Part shown: in pieces, positions 23,612 to 38,600 of the stretch | Layout of the letters: the number at the start of each line of letters is the position of its first letter | How positions within the stretch are numbered: the stretch's first letter is position 1 | Assembly (NCBI GenBank): GCA_947095585.1 | Contig: OX352763.1 | Span: 116,787,908-116,851,907, forward strand | Direction of reading: 5' to 3' | Length of the DNA: 64,000 nucleotides | Origin: Nephrocerus scutellatus | Taxonomy: Eukaryota > Arthropoda > Insecta > Diptera > Pipunculidae | The notes under the pieces: generated by a model | What the model saw: the letters and a program-made list of their open reading frames with translations, nothing else | What the model was told of the DNA's origin: nothing | The model's database searches: none | Translations under genes and position numbers: made by a program

Positions 23612-26600
23612 GTAAGTGAGATGTGTACCAATTTATATTGAACATTTTCACATAATTATCAATCCATTTATGCAGTTGATTTACAGGATGTCTTCGAGTC
23701 AGATGCATTCGTGTTTTTAGTATTTGAGCTATGCCCGAAGGGTGAGCTCTTTGATTATCTAACATCAGTTGTAACGTTATCAGAAAAAAAGACCAGAACC
23801 ATTATGAGGTGAGTTGAGAGTGTGCGATACTGATACTAATGTAAAAGATAAAATAATCATTCATTTCATATATTCGACATTAGACAAATCTTCGAGGGTG
23901 TTGAGTACATTCATGGAAAAAGCATCGTCCATAGAGATTTGAAACCGGAAAACATTCTTCTCGACGAGAATCACAATGTAAAAATTACAGATTTTGGGTT
24001 TGCCCGACAGTTGAAGGAGGGCGAAAAGCTTATGGGTAAATGAAAATTGTATACACCGTACTTAATAGCAATAACATTATTAAGAAGTTTACCCCACACA
24101 GATCTTTGTGGCACGCCAGGTTACTTAGCGCCGGAAACGCTCAAATGTAATATGTTTGAGGGATCACCCGGTTATTCGCAGGAAGTCGATATGTACGTGG
24201 TTTGAAATTGAAAAGTTACTTATGTGCCATGCCTCAAAGAACTTGATAAGCAGTGCTGGATTGACTCTTTTTCATTTGTACCTTTTCAGTTGGGCCTGCG
24301 GTGTCATTATGTTCACATTGCTTGTTGGTTGTCCGCCCTTTTGGCACCGTAAACAGATGGTTATGTTGCGCAACATAATGGAGGGAAAATATAGTTTTAC
24401 ATCGCCCGAATGGACGGATATTTCAGGTCTGGGATTTTTTAAATTAGCAATAATAATCGTAAATGTATAATATTTCTTCGCTGTTCTACAGAGGATCCAA
24501 AAGACCTCATTAGGAAATGCCTTGTCGTTGATCCCGCGCAAAGAATCACAGTCAAAGAAGTATTGAGGCATCCATTCTTTAATCAAATGGTGAGTGCTAT
24601 TTTCTCATCCCAAAGGAGTTATTTATTCTTCTCCTTCTCATTGTTAGACTTTGATCAGGCGAAGTAGTTGTGACTCATTTTACGTTAATAACTTTCTTAA
24701 GATGGATAAATCTTTCTAAATTCTCCAAGCGTTCAAATATGTTTTTTAGATTGCCTACATTTTATTCTGTTATTGTATAGAAAGCTTTTTAGTTGGCTGA
24801 TAGAGCCATCATAATTAGGTAATTACTTTTCATCCTGATGCCACACGCGACAGTTAAGAAAACCCTTTTTGTAATAGGTAAACAAACAAAAAGAAGGTAA
24901 CATGGTTTCCTTGGATATGCTTTCTCCCACTTTATGTAGTAGGAGTAGCCCAATGATTACCTTCATACCCGCCGTGGGGCAGGTTCTCATGGCCACTGTA
25001 ATTAAAACACTGCCTTTTTTCCAGTTCCCTTCTCGTGCTTAGCTTGTTTCTATCCGCCTATGCAACTATTCCATAAGTAATCATTGGAATAACTATCATG
25101 GTGTACATCCAGTGCATTATTCTGAGACTGATTCCTTCATAAGTAAGGAAACTTTCAGTGAAAAATATTGGTTTTTTCAACATTCCCTGCTAGGGTATTG
25201 GAGCATTCCCTGCTGGGGTATCAAATCTTTTATTCTCTAAAGGATTTTCTTCCGAGTCCTTATGCACATTCCATTAGTTCTCAGAATAAATTCCATGTAC
25301 ATACATTATTATTTCCATCATGCCAGACATCTTCTGAAGTCGACATATACCTTTAACCGCTTCCATCTGAAATCTAAATCTGAAATTAGATTGCAGATTT
25401 GGTACCACTTCTGGCACACAGTGACCTCTTTTTGTTTCCGCTGTAGTGCTGTATGGCGTTCCAATGGGTTATAAATCGCGATGATAATAACCACGCCCGT
25501 TGATACACGGCGCCATATTCCGAACTTGATGATGGTACGAATGTACTGAGGAGCCAACGTCGACTCCTATCGGAAACTTGTTGGTATGTTACTTTGTGGG
25601 CAGATTGCCAAAAAGACTCCATCCGCAAATAACAATCGAGTCAATACGACGATTGTGCATTGCTGCCACATGTACCTCCGAGTATTGAACACGCCATGGG
25701 ACAGATCTACATTCGTACTCGTGCAGTTGCTAGAGTTTTTGAACAATCTCAACACTCATAAATCCGCTGGTATAGATGGGATGTCCCCATTAGTTCCGCA
25801 GAGGTTTTTTTCCAAGCCGGCATTACCATTGTGTAAGCTTTTTCATCTATTCTATTCTTCTGGACTCTTTCCGAGCAGTTGGAAAACAGTCTTATCCAGC
25901 CCACACTCAAAAAATGCGAGCCGTCTTCCCTCGTTCCTGGTGCTGACCCATAGCACTTACATCCATTCTTTATAAAGTCATGGAAACGCTGATCAATTTT
26001 CAGCGCATGAAATGAAACTAGCGAAGTCCTTAGTGACTGACAGTACGGATTACGTGAGCAACGTTCTACTGGTGATTTAATGGTATATCTAACCGAACAC
26101 TGGAACAGGTCTTTGCATCAATTGAAAGCGAAGCTCTACCACTCGATATTTCCATGGCATTCGACAGAGTTGGACATCAAGCTCTTTGTCGTGTGTGCTT
26201 ATGGAGTTGATGAAAAATCCTTCTTTTAATCCTTCTGTTGGACTGCTCAATTCAAGTTGTCTTGGATGGTTTCAAGTCTGAAATACATTACATAAATGCT
26301 GGCGTTCCTCAGGGCTCCATTTTGTCCCCAACACTCTTTCTCATTTTTATTAATGATCTCTATCCGGCACTTCAAATCCAATCCAGTATTTTGCTGACGA
26401 CAGCACTCTTAGCTTTTCATATGATTTCACGCTTTCTGCACGCCCCTCTTCGTCGCAGGTGCAACTTGAACAACAATTTATGTTAAGCACGTTAAATTCT
26501 TAAATTGGCAGCATAACAAGGTGGGGACTACATAATAGAGTTGAATTTAACGCTTCTAAAACTCAATACTGTCTTCTGTCATCCAAGCCTAATTTAAACC

Positions 26601-29600
26601 CACTACATTTATCCATGAATGGATCTTGCATCGAAGATACTGAAAAACTCGCAATTCTCGGTATGTGCGTCAACAACAAGCTTCGTTGGAACGACCACAT
26701 ATTTACCATAGCTAAGAATGCTGCGAAATGTTTAGGTTTCCTAAAACGGTGCAAGATGCACTTCACTCAAGGCATATATTCGCCCTAAACATGAATACAA
26801 CTGTGTTCTCTGGGCAGGTGGCCCCAAGACCTCATTGCATCTACTAGACAGAGTTCAGACCGCGCGATAAAACTTATTGAAGGCGATTCCTTCTTTAGCC
26901 GCACTACAGTTATGCCCGATTCTATGTTATCTGAATTCATTTAAGACACGCGTGCATAGACATCTCATCTTTTCCTAACGCCCACCCTGTGCTAAGCACT
27001 ATAAGGGTGCAAATTTCCTTAGAGTGTGTACATTTTATAACAAAAATGTGAAGACCGGCGGAAGATTTTTTTCCAGGAGGACCGAACACCGGTTGTAGAG
27101 CCAACTATTGAGAAATGAAAGTTGATTGTCAAATGATCCAGTGTTTAATGGAAACAGTCTTATTACTTTTTAAACATATTTCATTTAATATGTATGTGGA
27201 GGAGTTCTCTTTTAATCTTTAGATGTTCTAAAACAAAAAGGTTCACCATCTAAGATTACTATTTGATGTCCCTATACACCAACTGACAAGTATAGTTATG
27301 TATCATTATTAGCTCTGTCCCGTGTGGCCGCACTGTTATAATTTTTTGTTGTAAAATAAATAGGTAACTTCATATAAGAATTTGCTATCACATTTCTATA
27401 CACATCATTTACTGATTATTTGATTTGTTTCTTCTCTTTTTTATTTTCAAAAACTTTTCCCATGTGATTGATCTGATCCATCCACAAAACACACAAAATA
27501 AAAATCCCATATAATTAAAAAACAAACGATATGACGATAAATTTCTTTGAATTAAATTCAATTTTTCAAAATTTCAACAACACCAACAATCTTTTTTTAT
27601 AATATATATGTTGTTTTACATATTACATAAAAAACAATATATATATATATATATATATGATATACAAAAAAAACACAACACTGCGTGATAACTTGTCGAT
27701 TTAGTTATTTGAGCAAAATATCGATGGACTTAAACGCAGCCTCTCAACCAAATCCAGGAGAATGAGTCGCATCACAGAAATAGCACTGGTAACGACACGT
27801 TGTTTCTGGACAAAACACGGTTTCGAAAGTTTGAAAAGACGAGTGATTGTGATTTTCTTCATCATTAATTTTTATTTTATATTTTTTACTACATATACAT
27901 TGGTTGTTTTATTATTTCTCAACTCAACTGTATCACATTTTTCGTTTTGTTTTCCTAACCTTTCGTTTTTTCGTTTCTGTTTAACTTTAAGTTTGTTTCG
28001 TTTGTGTCGAAAGATTCTGCTGTTTTTTTTTTGTTTTTTAATTTTTTGCGTCATTTTTGCCACGCCCTGACAATAATTCATTTGAAATTTGCCATTGGGT
28101 TGGCGGCATTCCCTTGATGGCATTTTACTGTAATTTGTTTGCAGTTGACCGGTTTTTGTTTTTATTAACCACGATTTTTACTGAAATGCTTCCCATTATT
28201 TTAAGTTTTTATCTGCACTGCAGTGCTTTGTTAAGTTGTGCATGATGTGCATTTTTTAATTTTGTGATAATTTCATTTTTGTTTTCATTGGCGTTGTTAT
28301 TCTTACACATTAACCTTAATAATTAAGAAATGAAAAACAAAGACTGTTCAGTTCAGTGCTCTATCTAACGTATTTTTGTGTTTTTAGAAAAGTAAGACAA
28401 TATGTGTAAGCGATGATCACAGTTCATCATATTCATATTGAAAGTAACCTTCAATTTTTATTACTTCTTAGAGATCAACGCAGGTAACGACGATTGGGAT
28501 TCCCGTTTCCCAGTTATCGGGATTCTTTTTTCATTATTCTGACCCAAGTCATGTTTTTGCGAGGGGAATCCATTTGATTTGTGGGGAAATACAATTTTGC
28601 TCCCATGTTTGTTAGATTTCCTGTTCCCAAATTGCTTCTGGTATACAATTTTGATTACAAAACGGTGCACTCTAGCGCTATTTGAGGCCCTCGCTAAGGC
28701 GGCGCGGACCACCAATCTACCTACCATACAATTTTGAGATTGTATTACTTTTAAAAGGTCGCCAATCGTAGGCATTTAGAAATTCTAGTACACTGTGAAT
28801 CACTTGAATTAGGCCATTTTTTGCAACAGTATGTATGCGATGTATTGTAATAGTTGTTGATATACTGTGTTTACTTTTAGTTTTTAGGATGGATATAAAT
28901 TAATACGATAACTGTAGGCTACAACATTTAAAAGTCAGTTGAATCCTATTACGACAAAAGAGATCTGTAGATTTGTAAGATCGGCCGGCTTACGCAAATG
29001 ACTGCTTTGCTATATTGGATTCAGAGATCCACGCAAAGTGTGTAATGTCGAGTGTTGCGTTAAGATGCCAAAATAACTCTGATTTTATTTTCCTAGCTGT
29101 TAACTATTTATACTTTTACAAAACTAGGAAATCAATATACGATTTCTACATACTATAAACTTACTTACTTATGTCCTATATCCCCTTGTGGGTCCTAGGG
29201 CCTCTACGCCTACGCGCCATCGCGTGCGGTTCCTGGCAATGAGCGACAGCTCTCTCCAACTCGTCCCCAATTGCCGTGACTCCTCTTCAACTGTTCACGC
29301 CATGTATTTCTCGGACGACCCGTTCTTTTACCATCCTGAGATAATGGATTCCATTGCATTGCGTAGTTTGCTATGGAACTGTGTATACACGCCTTTTGGA
29401 GTTCATGACCAATCCACTGACACTTCCGTCGTTGGATGGTTGTGCCTATTGTTTCCTGAACCGTTCTTTGGTGAAGATGTTAGTTAAAGATACAGTTGGG
29501 CCGTAAAACCCTTAATATGTTCCATAGGCACCTATTTACGAAGGTTTGTAATATTTTTGTGATATTAGTGGTCACCTTCCAAGTGCCGCACCCATACAAC

Positions 29601-32600
29601 AGCACAGATTTATCATTTTAACGGAACAGTCGCAGCTATGTGTTTAAGCTGATCACATAGCTTCGCCATATCAAGGACATTATTCCAAACACTGATTTTG
29701 CTTTACCGATTCGGTTCCACCTTCGGTCGAGACAATGCTCCCAAGATATTGGAAACTCTCTACTCTCCCTACCAGCCGGTAGCTTGAGTTACTGAGTTAG
29801 TTAGCCGAGGTTGATGATTTTGGTTTTGGCAGTATTAATCTTCAAACCAGCAACATTTACCTCCCTTTCCACAATTGTTGTCATTTGGTGCAGCTCCATA
29901 ATCCTGTGTGAGAGTAAACCAACGCCGTCAGTGTAGTCCAGATGTTTGACTTGAGATGTAAGAGTCCAATCAATTCCTCCGTTTCCAGTAGATAAAGCTG
30001 CGCGAAGCACATCGCTAATCACCAACAAAAAAAAGTATCGGCGATAGAATGCAACCTTGTCGTACCCCTCTTAGGATCTCGAATTCCTCTGACAGCTTTC
30101 CTCTATGCAGCACATGACATTTAGAGCCATCATAGGTTCCTTTAATAATAGCTATAAGTGTATCGAGTATACCTCTTCTGCGCAAGCCGAGCCAGATAAA
30201 CTGTCTGTTGACACTGTCAAACGCCTTCTCAAAATCGATGAACAGCAGGTGCAGTGGTGGCCAGAATTCAACGCACTGTAGGTAGGGTGTTTATGTGGTC
30301 TACACAGGATGATCCAGTGCGAAAACCTGCTTGTTCGGCATCGAGTGTATCTTCCAGATGTTCCTGAATTCGCTCAAATACTACTTTGGCTATTACCTTT
30401 GCAACTGCAGGAAGAACGCAAATGCCTCTCCAGTTTTCCCTCTTCATAAGACTACCTTTTTTTAGGGAGCTTGACAATCATTCCCTTCTTTCACTCGTCT
30501 GGGAAACTTTCTGCCTCCCAAGCTCTCCCTACAAGAGGATATAAAGCTCTGCTAATGATGATGATGGAGCGGCACGTAGAAGCTCGTCGGTTATACCATC
30601 TAGTCCTACTGACTAGTTGTTCTTCAGTGCGTTGATCGCGGTAGCGATCTCATCATTACTGGCAGTTGAGGTGCGAATTCGGGAAATTGTTACTTCCGGC
30701 AGCTCCGTTTGATTTGGGTGCATATCGTTGGCGAATACACGCTTAAGGACCGTAGAGAAATGCTCCTTCCATCGCTTGAGCTGACCTCATAATTTGACCC
30801 ATCTTGGCCTTCTTCGGCTTCAATTCACCAGGAGATGTCCATCATTTAACTGTTCCTTGGTTTCTGGTGAGTTGTGGTGAATCTAGGTTACGAAACGGCG
30901 CAAAAACTCAGTCGAATTTTGCTAGAACATCGCCAAACACACCTTTGAAGTTGTCAAACGAATGTGTTTGTTGTCGATTGTCAGCAAACGCGGCACCCAT
31001 CTTGTGAAAAGCTTTTCATGTCCAAATATTTATGTAAAATCGAAATCACTGAGCCATGTGATAAGCCTGTGGCCTCTTCAAGCTCGCGCACATTCACTCG
31101 TCGATCGTCCAAAACCATGGATTTTGACGATCATTTCTGGTGTGGTGACCGCAATAAGGCGACCAGAACGTTCGGCATCACTTGTGCTTGAACGACCCCA
31201 CCGAATTTGAGTAAACCAGTGGTGAATGGTTCCAATCGATGGTGAAGAGTACCCATAATATTTGTCAAGCTTTTGTTTGGTTTGCGTGATAGTTTTTTCT
31301 CGCAAAAATAGTGTTTAATGAGCACTCGAAATTTTCTATTTCAACGAAAATGCTCGTAGGCGTCTATATAAAATGGCTGCCACAACAAAACTATTTGACA
31401 GATCTGTCTAAAAATTTGGGTGCGTTCTTTTGAAAGATGATTCTTAACAAAAGAAAATGATAAATTTGACACAATTTGTGTTAATTTTCAGGGACTTATT
31501 GACCTATCCTAGTATATATACCATTTCTTAGCAGTTCATTAATAGAATTGTGATGTATACATCGCGAAAAACGATTGCAAAAAAAAACAACCCATAAAAA
31601 TTAAAATTTTTCTTGTAAATTCTCTAATCGGGGATACACACACACACACACACACACGCGTGCGTCAACCCGAGGTCCGAGGGGGGAAGTATTGTCAAAT
31701 ATACATGTGTGCAAAATTTCAATAAAATCGGGCCATAGGAAGTGGGCTAAAAATTTATCAGAAAATCTGACCAGCCAGCCAGCCAGCCACGTGCACGCGA
31801 AGTTAATATAGAGAATTTAAAAATGGCCTCAATCAAGTGACTCGCAGTGTATTTAAAATGATTGGTTATCCTTTTACTTGAATTAAAAACAGAACTTTTG
31901 TGCCTTCACAAAAAAACTGAAGTTGCATTCGCAAAATATTTTACAATACAGTCAGATGCACTTAATTATCTTTATTTCTCGGTCACCTGTCTAATCATTT
32001 CAAATCTACTCTTCTTTCTTCAGCATATTTCCAAATATTTTCCATTAAAAATTATTACATTACACCGCAAAAACACACAAACAAACATAAACATTAACAT
32101 TATAATTTTTAAAATTGTATTTTTATTTAAGCTTTTATTCGATTTAACTTAAAAAACAATAATTATCTTCCATATTTCACTTCATCATCGTACTCCTTTT
32201 GATTTCGTAGGTTTTGCTTCCTGAACCCACGATCGAAGGACAACCACCCACTTATCAACTCAAGCAGCAGAGCATACGAAATGGCAACAGCTATTCCCTA
32301 AAAATGTATATTACAAAAGTCAAATTCGATAGATTCAGTTCTTCGAATTCTGCTGCTTCTGCTGCTGCGGATGCATATGCAAATCCAAATGCAATGGCAT
32401 CCAGTGGCACTGCAGGTAATGGTGGCAGCTATCTACTGTCACCAAAATCACTCCTACGGCAGCAACAGAGAATAGGCAACACCAGCGCTGGTATAGGCGG
32501 CGTAAACGAATTGCTAAACAGAAAACAGGCAGGTTTTTATTTTTATTTTCCTTTATGGGTTAAACATTGAACACACATAATTCTTTTCTTTTATATTTTG

Positions 32601-35600
32601 GGTACATATATGCTTTTGCGAATTCTTGTACAGACACACTGTAGATTTAGTCAGCACAGTAGAATTCATATTCGTAGAAACTTTCAATGAGCACCAAAAC
32701 CTTTCATGCGGTGCACTATTTCAGAAAAACGCTTAATACCGCTATGCATAAAGCCACTTTTACTGTAGCTAGAGCACTGTTCCTGTACGTACTTAAATTG
32801 ATTTATCAACATTGCAGTTTCGAACGTTGTAATACGAGGGCAGGTCAATAAGTCCGTGACTCTTTGAATATTCCGCCTCTTAACGGAAAAGGCAACACTG
32901 ATCCTATCAACAGGCATCTGTCAGTTGACTCCTGTCAAAATTTAGACAGTTTTTGTTTGACAGCCATTGAAAGCAGACAACCTCGTGAATTTTAATGAAA
33001 ATGAAAAAAAAGTGAATTTCGTTTGTGACCACTTCAAAGGAGTGTTTGGCTATGTTCAGCCGCAATCCGAACGGGTTTTTATGCCGTTTCTTAATCGTGG
33101 ACGAATCGTGGATCCATCAAAACACACCAGAGACCAAGGAACAACAAAGACAGTGGGTTTCTCCGGGTGAACGTGCACCAAAGAAGGCAAGGTGGGTCTG
33201 TAGGCCAACAAAGGTCATGGCCACAGTTTTTTTTGGATGCACCCGCCATCGATTACTTTGAAAAGGGTAAAACGATCACCGGCGAATATTATTCAGAGCT
33301 TTTTGACACATTCGATATTGAAAAAACGACCGCATTTGCGAAGAAAAAGAAGTGACGTTCCATCAAGACAATACACGGGTCCACACGTTTGTAGTCACCA
33401 TGGCAAAAATCCTTAAATTGAGCTACGAATTGTTCCCTCATCCGCCCTATTCTCCGTATTTAGCCCCGAGTGACTATTTCTTGTTTCCAAACCTGAAGAA
33501 ATGGCTCGGCGAAAAGAGATTTGACTCCAACGATGAAATCATGTCACAAACAAATACCTATTTTGATGATCTCGACAAATCTTATTTTTTGGAGGGGATA
33601 AAAAAGTTGGAGAAACATTGGACAAAGTGTATATAGCTCAAAAGAGAGAAAAAGGAGTTGAAAAAAAAAATGATTTTTTATCCAAAAACCTGTTTTTCAT
33701 TCAAAAAGTCACGGATTTTTGACACTCCCTCGTATGTTAAACATCTTTAGCATTTATAATCTATGTTATGTTCAAAAATATAACGTGAGAGACATTTTAG
33801 AAAAATTAGATTTCTCTAGCGGTAAAATTCAGAAAGCATAAAAGGTTGACACATTATATTTAGTGGATGAAATTGACAGTTGCCATTTTTTTTCAAGTGG
33901 GTGAGTAGACTTGTGTACGCTCGTTATAACTCCAAAAAGACCCACAAAAGACCCTCATAAGACCTTTAAAAGACCTTCAAAGTTCCCCAAAAAACCCTCT
34001 AAATACCACCCAAGTGACTGCCAAAAGACCCTCAAAAGAATCTCAAAAAACCTCTAAAAGACCCCTAAAAAGCCTCAAAAAAACTCAAAAAGAAAATGAC
34101 CATCAAAATACCCCGAAAAATTCTCAAAGTACCAAAAGACCCTCTAAATACTTTGGAGGTCTCCCAAATACCCTCAAAAGATTCACAAAAGACCTCCATT
34201 TAATAATAATAATATTCGGCCCGACAGACCGTTGAGGTCTAAGGAGGCATAGCTTCTCGCGACCATTTGTGTTGTGCATGTTTATTTTTTCACACAAATG
34301 GAAATGGAATGGAAAGACCTCCAAAAGACCCCGAAAATACCCTCAATAGACTGCCAAAACACTCCCAAATGATCTTTCAAAAGACCCCAACAGTTCCTCT
34401 AACGCATGGTATTTCCCCAATAGTTTTAAGAAGTGTTCTTCCAAGCTGGCATTAACATAGCATAAGCTTTTCCATTTATCATAATCTCTTTCTGATCACA
34501 GCACACTCAGCTTCACATATAAATTTGAGGAACTTCCTTCCACTTCTCATACGGAACTCAAACCACTACGTATGTTAAACACGTTAAATAGAGTAGAATT
34601 AAACGCTTCCAAAACACAATGCTGTCTTCTGTGGTCTAAGCGAATCGTACACCCTCAGCAATTATCCGTGAATGGCACTTGCATCGAGGAAACTGAAAAT
34701 CTCGCAATTCTCGGTATGTGCGTTAACGACAAGCTTCGTTGGAATGACCACATATTTACCGTTGCCAAAAATGCTGCGAAATGTTTAGGTTTCCTAAAAT
34801 GGTGCAAGAAATATTTTACTCCCTCTGATCTGGCTACTATCTACAAGGCTTTTATTCGCCCTAAACTTGAGTACACTTGTCATATCTGGTCTGGTGCGCC
34901 TCAAACTACCTTGCATCAGCTAGATGGAATACAAAACAGCGCGATAAAACTTATCGGTGACGCAAATATAGCAAAATCAATAGATTCGCTTAAACACCGC
35001 AGGAACGTTTCCTGCCTGTCACTGTTTTATCGTTTCTTCCACCAGTGGTGCTCAAGTGATTTATCCAGCTGCATGCCACCTCTCCGTGAATTCAACCGTA
35101 ATACTCGTAGCGCTCTAAATGCTTATCAGTATACCCTCAAGCCCATGTTCGGACGTACAGTTAAGTTCAGAGATTCGTTCTTTAGCCGTACCACACATAA
35201 ATGCGAAATGTTTTGCCAAGCTCGGTTTTTTCTCATCACTACAGTTTGAAGAAGGCATTCAAAACACAAGCATACAGACTCCTCCTCCTTTCAGCTCCCT
35301 AAACTTTAACGCTCACGCTGTTCATAGCATACTTTGTCCAGAATTTTATTAAGTAGCTAACCTAAATTTTCCAAACGAAAACAAACCCGTCATAATTCGG
35401 AACGAATACATTTCTTTCATGTTACGAATCCTCTAAATCGAGAGTCTCGTGCATTTTTTGAGTGAATTTACCCATCATTCTCAAGTTATGAAACGATAAT
35501 TTTACAACAATCTCTAAAGTCGTTAACAGCAGTAGGCAGCTTATATTAATTAATGCTCATTGTTATATGATTTAAAATTTATATGCGATCCTTGTTGGCT

Positions 35601-38600
35601 TAGTTTTCAAATACGTCCTTGCAAAAACTGAACAGTCGACAATTTTCCTTAATAACACAAATTAAGGAACCAATTTACATGCATGCATGCAGCAACGAAC
35701 GATCTGCTTGGATTTGGTTTTTCTTATATACTTTGCTCTGCTATTTTAGCCATTTTCATTTTCATCCGCTTTAAAAGTCCCCTCAAAACACATTTAAGTT
35801 AACAGTAATAATAAGTCACTACTTAACTACTATTTCCATAAAAAATAAAAATAATCCATCGATCGTGCAGCACAGATTGACACTGTGGCATTTTGAAAGA
35901 AAAAAAAACATCACTTGAGTACCTTTGGGTTACAAGGGCGGGCTGAAAAGTAATCGACATTAGCAAGGAAACACACGTTTTTCGTGAGATTCTGTTTTAT
36001 TTCTCAACATAGACGGATACACTTCGTCCAACGATAATCCAGTTTTTCGATACCCTCCGAATAATACGATTTCTGAAAGCCCTTAAAATATAAACTCCTC
36101 ATTCGACCCAAATCTCTTACCACCGAACTATTTTTTTAGGTTGGGAATTAAAAGGTTTTTCAATAAGGACATAACAATTTTGTATTTAAATAAAGTATAG
36201 AATAATTGAGGTGTCGGGCTAAAATGTATTCCAGTTGTAGTACACATGTTACATTTAGGTATGGAATCCGATCCGATCCGTTCGAGAACGTTAGCAGCGA
36301 TCGATTCTTTGGAGACAACACCACAAACACCACTCTTCCACACATATCAGCCGGAACGTGAGCAGTTTCGCGCTCGATATTGTTTCTGAGCTGCTCTTTC
36401 GTTGTTGGCTTGTTGGAATAAACCAACGACTTAACGTAATCCCATTAATAAAGAATCCATAGGCGTTGAATCGTGTGAGCGAGCTGGCTATTCGACCGGA
36501 CCATTACAAGATTACCGAACTTCCCCTTTAAAAGAAAAATTGTGTGGCCAGCTGTCTGGCATTTGGCACCATCTTGTTGAAACCAAAACTCTGATCTCAA
36601 GTCCATCCAATTCTGCCCAAAAATAGTCTTTCAACATGGCACGTTAGCAAACTCCATTGACCGTAACATGACGATCGTTTTCATCGACGAAAAATACGGT
36701 CCAATTACACCTTCGGCATGAAATCCACACCACGCGGTCACTTTTTGTAGATGCAATGGAGTCTCTTGAAGCACATGTGGGTTTGTTGCTGTCCAATAAT
36801 ACATAGTTTGCTTATTGGGAAAACCCATTTGGCCAAAAATGAACTTCATCGTTGAAGATGAAATTCAGGATTTTCTTCAAACTTAACCCAATTGAAGTAC
36901 TTTCGGCGCTTAAAATTATCAAGAGGCATCAGTTCTTGAGTTAATTTGATCTTGTAAGGGTGTATGCAAAATCTTTACGAAAAATATGTCACAATATGTA
37001 CTGAGAGATTCCCAATTTCCAATGTGAACGGCGTTGAATCGACTGATTTGGCTCATTTTTAACTGAAGCACTTACGGTTGTGATATTTGCGGTACTTTGA
37101 CTGGTACGTTCTCTCACTGCCACTGGAACGTTCAATAGTGAATATATTGACTCAAATTTATCCACTAAAGCACGCACAGTCTGTTCGGTGGGACGGTTAT
37201 TACGACCGAAAATTAGAGTAAGCTCACTTAAAGTGGCGACCACTCAGAATTTCGGTAGTATCTGGAGAATAAGGGCGATGAAGAAGCGCTATTCATCTAA
37301 TTTTGCAATTGTTACTGAGGATTTGTGTGCCGGTGCATTTTTCTTCGCTAAATACGGCCGCTTTAGCTTAAAGAGGGCCTTCTGATCAATCAGCATAATA
37401 TGCTCCGATGATTGTTTTGATCTTTTCAATGTGAATGACACTGCGCGAATCCCGAAAAAACTGTTGCCATGACCTTGTTGGACGACAGACCCACCTTGTC
37501 CTTTTTAGGCTTCGATTCGCCAGGAACAGTTCTCTGTTTCGACTGTTCCTTTGTTTCTGGGGTTTGTAATGGATCCATGTTTCGTCTACGGTTAGGAAAC
37601 GGGGCAAAAACTCCTTTTTGTCTCGCCGACTTGGCGAGGTCCTCAAATAACGCTTTAGTGCGCCGTTTTGCTGCCACAGTCCTCAGGAGACCCAATGCAA
37701 GAAGCATTAAAGTACGATATCAGATCGGTGATGCCGTACTCTGAAAGCTCCTTCAGGTCAGAAAAGAAAGGAATACTCAGTTTGCGGAAACGAAGAGCGG
37801 CAATGAACGGACACTTGCAAAGAAAATAAGAACGCAGATTCTGAACCAGCCCTGGCTAGTTCATCTGCATGTTCGTTGCCTGCAATATCATGGGGTCCAG
37901 GGACCCAACCGAGTTTTACCCTGTTGAGCCCTGCCAGGGATTGCAGTGCACCGTAGCAGCATTTAACTGATTTAGAGACCATTATGCTGGACTATAGCGC
38001 TTTCAGTGCTGCCTGACTATCTGAAAAGATATAAATCGTAGCGCCTACAATTCCCTTATTAAGGTGTTGGGTCCGAATACCCCAGCTCCCACTTCAGAAT
38101 CCATCTTCGCCTGTGTACCTGACCATACCCCTTAGTGTCCGCGCATCTATCAGCCGTCTTCCTAATGAAGATTGGGAGGGGTGAAAGCCCTACAACCGCT
38201 TCTAATGCAGTCGTATGGCAGTGCGCATGGCACCCGTCATACCTAGACAGGAAATTCTTTGTAGCTTCTGAAGCTTAATTACCGTTGTCCGTTCAAAAAC
38301 TTTTGACCATCATATGATGGCAGCGTACGTGATAATTGGTCTCACCAGCATGGCATACATCCAATGTATCATTTTAGGATTAAAACACCAAGTTTTGCCG
38401 GCTACAGGCCCACAGGGTCCTAGTGGCACGTTCAATGGAGGACTTGCTATGAGAATTCCAGCTTATTCGTTTATCAAGGAAGACTTCGAGATTTTTAACC
38501 TCACTGGAATACTCTAATGTATTGCCTTTTATGATAATAGGTCCCATATCGGGGACAATGTTCATTTCATGAAAGGCAGTAGAACGGTTTTGCAAGGATT

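Noticed and set aside
27850..28123. Lys/Asn-rich and hydrophobic frames
   Set aside because: They come from long T-rich tracts; composition alone explains them.
28461..28775. 104-codon minus-strand open frame in a PhKgamma intron
   Set aside because: Residues do not resemble a known protein and the stretch lies in repeat-like DNA; could be part of an unknown element but cannot be supported.
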